From positions 43,105,026 through 43,169,025 of the forward strand of contig OY743176.1 of NCBI GenBank assembly GCA_963555705.1: DNA of 64,000 nt, in the 5' to 3' direction. Made by a program: the position numbers and the translations under genes. Below the pieces are notes generated by a model. It ran no database searches. It saw only the letters and a list, made by a program, of their open reading frames with translations, and was not told the origin of the DNA. Origin of the DNA: Ligustrum vulgare (lineage: Eukaryota > Streptophyta > Magnoliopsida > Lamiales > Oleaceae). Below, piece by piece: positions 59,741 to 64,000 of this stretch (its first letter is position 1; each line of letters opens with the position of its first letter).

Positions 59741-59885
59741 ATTTACATCAAACGAGATTTAGTAGATGATAACAGAGATTTTATTATTTTCTCATAAGGA
59801 GAACACACAAGAGTCACACTGGAAAGGAAATACATGAAACACATGAAAGCATAAGAGAAAAACATGAAAAGATCCTCAGAATGAG

Positions 59886-60108
59886 AGATGTGTTTCCGGA
59901 GTAGCCGTATCCTACCACCTCTGATCTTTTGAGGATATAAAGAGAAAACCTTCAAAGAGGTGTGTTTCGAGAGTAAGAATACTCCGTAATCTACCACCTG
60001 GAATCTTTGAGGTACACACAAGATTTAAACATTAAGGAAATCCTAGTAAATGGAGGGGTGTCTCGAGAGTGAAAATACTCCGTACTCTACCCCCACCTAT
60101 TCTAAGAT
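59886..60108 (-). repeat. Three degenerate tandem repeats at the 3' side of LOG
   Basis: A unit of about 60-75 bp with GGTGTGTTTC, GAGAGTAAGAATACTCCGTA and TCTACCACCT recurs three times. GAGAGT and ACTCCG can pair locally. It lies where the LOG transcript's 3' UTR would be. Confidence 0.75.
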
Positions 60109-60762
60109 TCAAAGAGTTAAGTTTACATTAACCGGACTCCATTTTCGCTTGATTCCCCTTCCTTGCGACCAATCTATCTTAACTCCTGCTGGATCTTGTA
60201 TTGAGATATATGACTGCAGCTTATCCAGTAGTTCATCAATAGTAGGAGCAGAAATAAGAAGCCTTCTGGAAAATGGAGAGATGAATCCCTGTTCCACAGC
60301 ATAATCAAGAAAGGTTAACAAACCATCAAAGAAATTGTTAACATTCAGAAGCCCAATAGGCTTAGTATGGAGATCTAGTTGAGCCCACGAGGTAATGTTA
60401 AAAATTTCTTCTAAGGTACCAAAACCTCCGGGCAGGGCTATAAAGGCATCAGAACCATATAACATACAAGTTATGCGTTCATGGATGGATAAAGTTTGAA
60501 CTTCATGCCCTCGTGTTTTGCCTGCAACATCTACCAAAGGGACAGGTATAACACCGATTACTTTTGATTTCTCTGCAAGAGCAGATTGGGAAACACAACC
60601 CATTAGACCACTGCTACCACCCCCATACACAAGAGTGATACCTTTTTCCCCCAGTTTCTTTCCAAGATCTACAGCCGCTTCTAGATAACCGAAGCCTTTC
60701 CCTACTTTTGATCCACAAAATACACAAATAGTTTTGATCTGTCGAAGTTTTGGTGCTTCCAT
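60109..60762 (-). CDS. LOG: LOG-type cytokinin riboside 5'-monophosphate phosphoribohydrolase, intronless copy in a retrotransposon
   Basis: This is an intact 217-codon frame. LOG enzymes release active cytokinin bases from the riboside monophosphates in one step in the cytosol. Seen here: a Rossmann start KTICVFCGSKVGKG (10-23), GGGSSGLMG (47-55), the conserved Arg in HER (96), and the signature PGGFGTLEE (111-119) with catalytic Glu. WAQL, KPIGLLNV (134-141) and a C-terminal tail with a basic KRKWSP and NVNLTL follow. The length matches plant LOG proteins. Plant LOG genes normally have several introns; this copy has none, so it probably came from a processed mRNA. It lies antisense between LTRs with its own TTTAAATA box, 301 bp downstream of the cysteine-rich gene on the same strand. 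The Lys usually following the conserved Arg is Ile here, so activity needs testing. Confidence 0.92.
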   Translation of the reverse strand: MEAPKLRQIKTICVFCGSKVGKGFGYLEAAVDLGKKLGEKGITLVYGGGSSGLMGCVSQSALAEKSKVIGVIPVPLVDVAGKTRGHEVQTLSIHERITCMLYGSDAFIALPGGFGTLEEIFNITSWAQLDLHTKPIGLLNVNNFFDGLLTFLDYAVEQGFISPFSRRLLISAPTIDELLDKLQSYISIQDPAGVKIDWSQGRGIKRKWSPVNVNLTL

Positions 60763-60837
60763 CTTTGATAGTAAAGAAGGGAAAACTTACGAATAAGATG
60801 TGATTTTGGGATGCCTGAACTATGAAATATGTTTGGC

Positions 60838-60845
60838 TATTTAAA
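60838..60845 (-). promoter_or_regulatory. Possible TATA box of the LOG gene
   Basis: TATTTAAA on the plus strand is TTTAAATA on the minus strand, 76 bp upstream of the LOG ATG in the context GGCTTTAAATAGCC. Spacing fits a TATA box with a leader of about 45 nt. Confidence 0.5.
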
Positions 60846-61063
60846 GCCGGAAAAATTTACTGTTTTTGATTGATTCTGAAAAAGTAAAGATTTACTTTTG
60901 ACAAAATCAGCCCACTTTTGAATATTTTTATCGTATCGAGGCTGTCATCTTTCGGCGATTAAATATATTTATTTCCAGCTTTATCAAACCTCGAGAAAGG
61001 AAAATATATTTTATTTCCAAAACGCGTGAAAGAAAGCAGCAAAATATTTTAAAAAGATTTACC

Positions 61064-61630
61064 TTATATCATTGCTGAACTGCCAGAAGCCTCATTTTGT
61101 AAAACAGACTGGCAAACAGGATCTTTCGATATTATATTTTGGAGACTATAACGATTTTTGTCCTCGTTAAACTGAGCGTATAAGGAGAGAAGTTCACGTT
61201 GTACATAACCACTTGGGTGCGTCTCTAGAGTCAGTCGAATATCATCCAAAGACTCCTTACTCAGTCCACCCTTTATGAATTCGATTTTATCATCCCGATT
61301 AGTAGAAGAATATCCTACTGATTTGCAAAGAGTATTACAGTTCCAACGAGCACATTTGTAGCAACCACCCAGTCTTTTTGCTCTTCGTTTCTTTGCAAAC
61401 GTGCTTTTGCCTAAACCAGGCATATGTTTTGGAAATGTTGATAGTAATTCACCAGATAGTCGAACCTTTGCTTCTATCAACCAGCGAACATCTTCTGGAA
61501 TATCATGAGCCATTAGCAACCTCAATCTTTCGAGCCTTATTTTATAGATCTTTCTCAGATCATTCATAGGAAGACTGGAATAATACTTGCGAATGTTAGA
61601 AAGAATGATATCCATTGTTTGATGATTCAA
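61064..61630 (-). CDS. Cysteine-rich, basic protein resembling carlavirus-type nucleic-acid-binding proteins
   Basis: This is an intact 188-codon frame without homopolymer bias. The N-terminal half is helical-looking and ends IPEDVRWLIEAKVRLSG (44-60). A basic patch GKSTFAKKRRAKRLGGC (74-90) runs into a cysteine cluster CX2CX4CX3C (C90, C93, C98, C102), then KIEFIKGG (115-122) and a 66-residue tail. The order IPEDV, GxSxxAxxRRAxxLGxC, CxxC and FIxxG is the layout of the small cysteine-rich nucleic-acid-binding proteins of carlaviruses and relatives (family known as viral NABP). Those proteins act as RNA-silencing suppressors or nuclear regulators. This copy is longer than the usual 90-130 residues. 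Similarity is judged by eye. ATG at 61630 is the first; Met6 (61615) is an alternative because a TATA-like box lies close. Confidence 0.7.
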   Translation of the reverse strand: MNHQTMDIILSNIRKYYSSLPMNDLRKIYKIRLERLRLLMAHDIPEDVRWLIEAKVRLSGELLSTFPKHMPGLGKSTFAKKRRAKRLGGCYKCARWNCNTLCKSVGYSSTNRDDKIEFIKGGLSKESLDDIRLTLETHPSGYVQRELLSLYAQFNEDKNRYSLQNIISKDPVCQSVLQNEASGSSAMI

Positions 61631-61648
61631 CCTCTTCCCAGCATGAAC

Positions 61649-61656
61649 TATTTAAA
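61649..61656 (-). promoter_or_regulatory. Possible TATA box of the cysteine-rich gene
   Basis: TTTAAATA on the minus strand lies 19 bp upstream of the first ATG, in the context GCTTTTAAATAG. It resembles the box before LOG. At this distance transcription would start near or past the first ATG, favouring the Met at 61615. Confidence 0.4.
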
Positions 61657-62186
61657 AGCGCAAAGGATCTGAGTGAATCCGCGTAATGTTGTGACCAACA
61701 AGAAAGCGCAGGATTATTTTAATGAAAAGAGGAGACAAGAAGTAATGCGCTGTTAAATTTTATCGATAAAGGAGATTTGATTGGAGATTTGGAATATTTT
61801 CTTGGATTATGGGTACTGATATTTTGTTTTAATAATGATAATCTTGGTATAGTGTGATGATACGTGGAAAGTAAAATGAGTACCGTATTGAATCAGAATT
61901 CATACGTATATACAAGTGAAAGAAATACTTTGCAGGAAATGTGGTGACATTTAAGTATAGAATCTTAGTTTTGGGAGATATTTGTTTACTGAATTTTGGG
62001 TTACAAATATTGGAAAGATAAGTTGATGATATTATGTTGATATGTTTGGGTATATTACGTAGAGAAGATATTCAGGTAATTCTTTGATTATTTTTGGAAT
62101 TTTCGATGATAAGAAGAAGAGATTCTGATTAAGTATTCAGAAATTTTAAGATTAAGTAAGTTTAATTTCGAGGACGAAATTATTTT
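61657..62186 (+). other. 3' part of the element interior, non-coding
   Basis: AT-rich DNA with no frame of note. Its end, AATTTCGAGGACGAAATTATTTTAAGGAGG, is a typical remnant of the end of gypsy pol and polypurine region. Confidence 0.6.
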
Positions 62187-62198
62187 AAGGAGGTAAGA
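62187..62198 (+). other. Polypurine tract
   Basis: AAGGAGGTAAGA lies directly before the 3' LTR at 62200. Confidence 0.8.
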
Positions 62199-62199
62199 T

Positions 62200-64000
62200 T
62201 ATAGCGACCCAGAATTTTTATGCAATAAATAATTATTTTAATATTTAGAAAATTGTGTCGCTACTATTTCATTTATTATTTTGAAATTAATGCCGCGACG
62301 GATTCGTCTAGCCAAGTCAAGAAATATCGAATTTGTTCGATTTTAAATTTAATATTCGAATTTCTAAAATTATATTATTTTAATTATTTATTCAAAGTAT
62401 TATTTTCAAAAATCTTTCTAAAATCCAAATTTTTCCCACATGTCTTCTTCTTTACACCAAGACAACAATTCTTTATACAAAAACATCATCATTTTTATAC
62501 AAATAAATATTACACCTAATTCTACACTATCATATTCTATAGTACCAACTCAATACATATTCTTCCCCATCACAACTCACGTTCCCCACCTTGTTTCCTT
62601 CTTAATTATTCTTTCCATCTCATTGTGTACAATCAACAAGCATCTCCACACATGAACAATTGGAACACCTCAAAGCATCATCATTATCATCACTTACACT
62701 ACTCTTTCCAGCAAGGTAAAATGCTTTCTTCTCCTTTATCACCAACTCCACATACCACAATTTCGGACCCATCCATTTTCAGATTTCCACAATTCAATAT
62801 ATATAAACATCATCATCATCACTACCACAATTATCAGTTGCAGCCCCAAACCATAACCACGAAACTTATGAATCATCAGCATCATCACCTCATTCCAACT
62901 GCAGTTCCTTTTCTGCAGCTAGACAACCAAGCATCATCAGTCCTCCTCCACCACCAGCAGCTCTAATGTCAAGCAACAATACTTCAATCCCCAATTTTTG
63001 CAATCACCATAACAACCTGAATCATATTACTTCACTGCAGCCAACCCAACTCAAATCCCAATCTGCAACCATTTCAGCTCCACAGTCACGGCCACCAAGC
63101 TGCCAAATTCCACTATCTGCTTCAGCCCTCCTTCATCACAATTCACACTGTCACTGCATCACCACATTTCATCATCACCAATCATCATCACAACCAAGAA
63201 TTTCCCCCAATACCAGAACCTCCACCGGAAACAATCACCACAATCAAATCAATCCACCACCAATGAATCACTGCCGATCCAACCCGATCGAAACAAGCTG
63301 CAAATTCCAACAAACACCACCACTGCCCTATTCTAATCAAACTTAGACATCAATTTAATCATCTTCATCATCACCAAACACCACAGCCATAGACGACATC
63401 ACCACCTCCGACCACCACTACTCAACTCTAAATCACCAAATGAACACCACCACAGCCCACAATCGCCAACCACCGGAGCCACTTCCACTGCCAATCTCAA
63501 AATCCCCATCAATCGAACCTCAAATCAAACCAAAAACCAAGAAATAAACCAAGCCCAAGACTTACCTTCGAACGCCGTTTCTCCGACCGGAGTATCATCG
63601 CGAACCCAGTTTCGTTTTTAACCACGGTTTTGCACCCAACCTCGCATATGAACCCCAAATCAGAACTCCCACACTTTGCCCGTCCTTCGCCTCACCTAGC
63701 GCCGGCGAATCGCCGGTTAAAAACCGGATTTCCCTCTCTTCCTCAGCTCACGAACCTCTTTCGCCTGTCTCTCTCTAATGCCCTGATTAGCGAAGAATAA
63801 GAGAGAGAGGAGTAAAGTTTGATTTTTAACTTTCGAAAATTTTCACTTCGGTCCCTAACTTTTGAAGTCTTTCAAATCAGTCCCCAAGTTAGTAAATGAT
63901 TTAAATCAGCCCTTTTGGCTTTAAACTTTTAAAATCAGCCCCCAAGTTTTAAAATGAGTTTAATCAGTCCTTCATTTTTTAAAATCTATTATTCAGTCCC
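62200..64000 (+). repeat. 3' LTR, truncated by the window end
   Basis: Repeats 55553-57354 with an offset of 6,647 bp. The only difference I see is one C fewer in a C run (left copy near 56557-56562), after which the offset is 6,646. The rest lies outside the window. Confidence 0.95.

Larger units (their letters stand above)
55553..64000 (+). mobile_element. Young Ty3-gypsy-type LTR element carrying LOG and a cysteine-rich protein gene
   Basis: LTRs start TATAGCGACCC and the left one ends GGGGCGCTACA (55553-58915, 3,363 bp). The right LTR starts at 62200 and runs off the window. Over the ~1.8 kb that overlaps I see one 1-bp indel. The initiator tRNA-Met primer site and the sequence before the 3' LTR (TTCGAGGACGAAATTATTTTAAGGAGG) are typical of chromovirus-type gypsy elements. 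The 3.3-kb interior has no gag or pol. It has two intact antisense genes instead. The left target flank is AATAG; the right flank is not visible. It inserted into an older copia fragment. Confidence 0.88.

Noticed and set aside
59743..60021. 92-codon minus-strand frame next to LOG
   Set aside because: It runs through the tandem repeat at 59886-60108, has no domain and is more likely LOG 3' UTR.

Overview
This window is nuclear DNA of a flowering plant, most likely a eudicot. It holds a nuclear tRNA-Pro, a nuclear gene for plastid ribosomal protein L12 with a transit peptide and plant site II/TATA promoter motifs, and dense nested plant-type transposons (Ty1-copia, Ty3-gypsy including a Tat-lineage relic, a LINE, a TRIM array, hAT-type MITEs and a Stowaway MITE). 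I cannot name the species. Apart from RPL12, the tRNA and two intact genes carried by a young LTR retrotransposon, nearly everything is mobile DNA or its debris.

Layout. 1-4243: the single-copy-like part, with tRNA-Pro (1083-1154) and RPL12 (1395-1970) between two small hAT MITEs (408-1000 and 2634-2980, each with a 7/8 target-site duplication). 4244-8037: a GT-rich hAT-like element with a GTGAC minisatellite and a nested MITE (6878-7375). 8595-22249: a copia element (TSD ATAGA, 455-bp LTRs) with a nonsense codon and a frameshift in gag-pol. Its leader is interrupted at 10349-17064 by a much younger non-autonomous element (TSD ATAAA, 1967-bp LTRs, tRNA-Asp primer site) that has one ORF and no pol. 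22650-23473: a MULE-like element holding an exon-like fragment. 23574-25363: a tandem TRIM array with four LTRs. 25365-28550: a hAT-like element with two nested MITEs.

28619-51360 is a broken LINE split by two insertions. The first is a minus-strand non-coding LTR element (28716-33430, TSD GGGTG). The second is a decayed Tat-lineage gypsy element (from 34415) with dual RNase H and an antisense plant-mobile-domain gene; I could not find its 3' LTR. 51452-52743: two exons of a pseudogene resembling the carbohydrate-binding module of the starch phosphatase SEX4/DSP4, one split by a hAT MITE. 52790-54627: three MITE-like elements. 54612-55550: a minus-strand copia integrase fragment.

55553-64000 (running off the window) is the most interesting locus. 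It is a very young LTR retrotransposon: its 3.36-kb LTRs differ by one indel over the ~1.8 kb that can be compared. It has lost gag and pol and instead carries two intact antisense intronless genes: a full-length LOG-type cytokinin-activating enzyme (60109-60762) and a 188-residue cysteine-rich protein (61064-61630) resembling the nucleic-acid-binding cysteine-rich proteins of carlaviruses and their relatives. Each has a TTTAAATA box upstream. Together they look like a mobile cassette joining a host hormone gene with a virus-like regulatory or suppressor protein.
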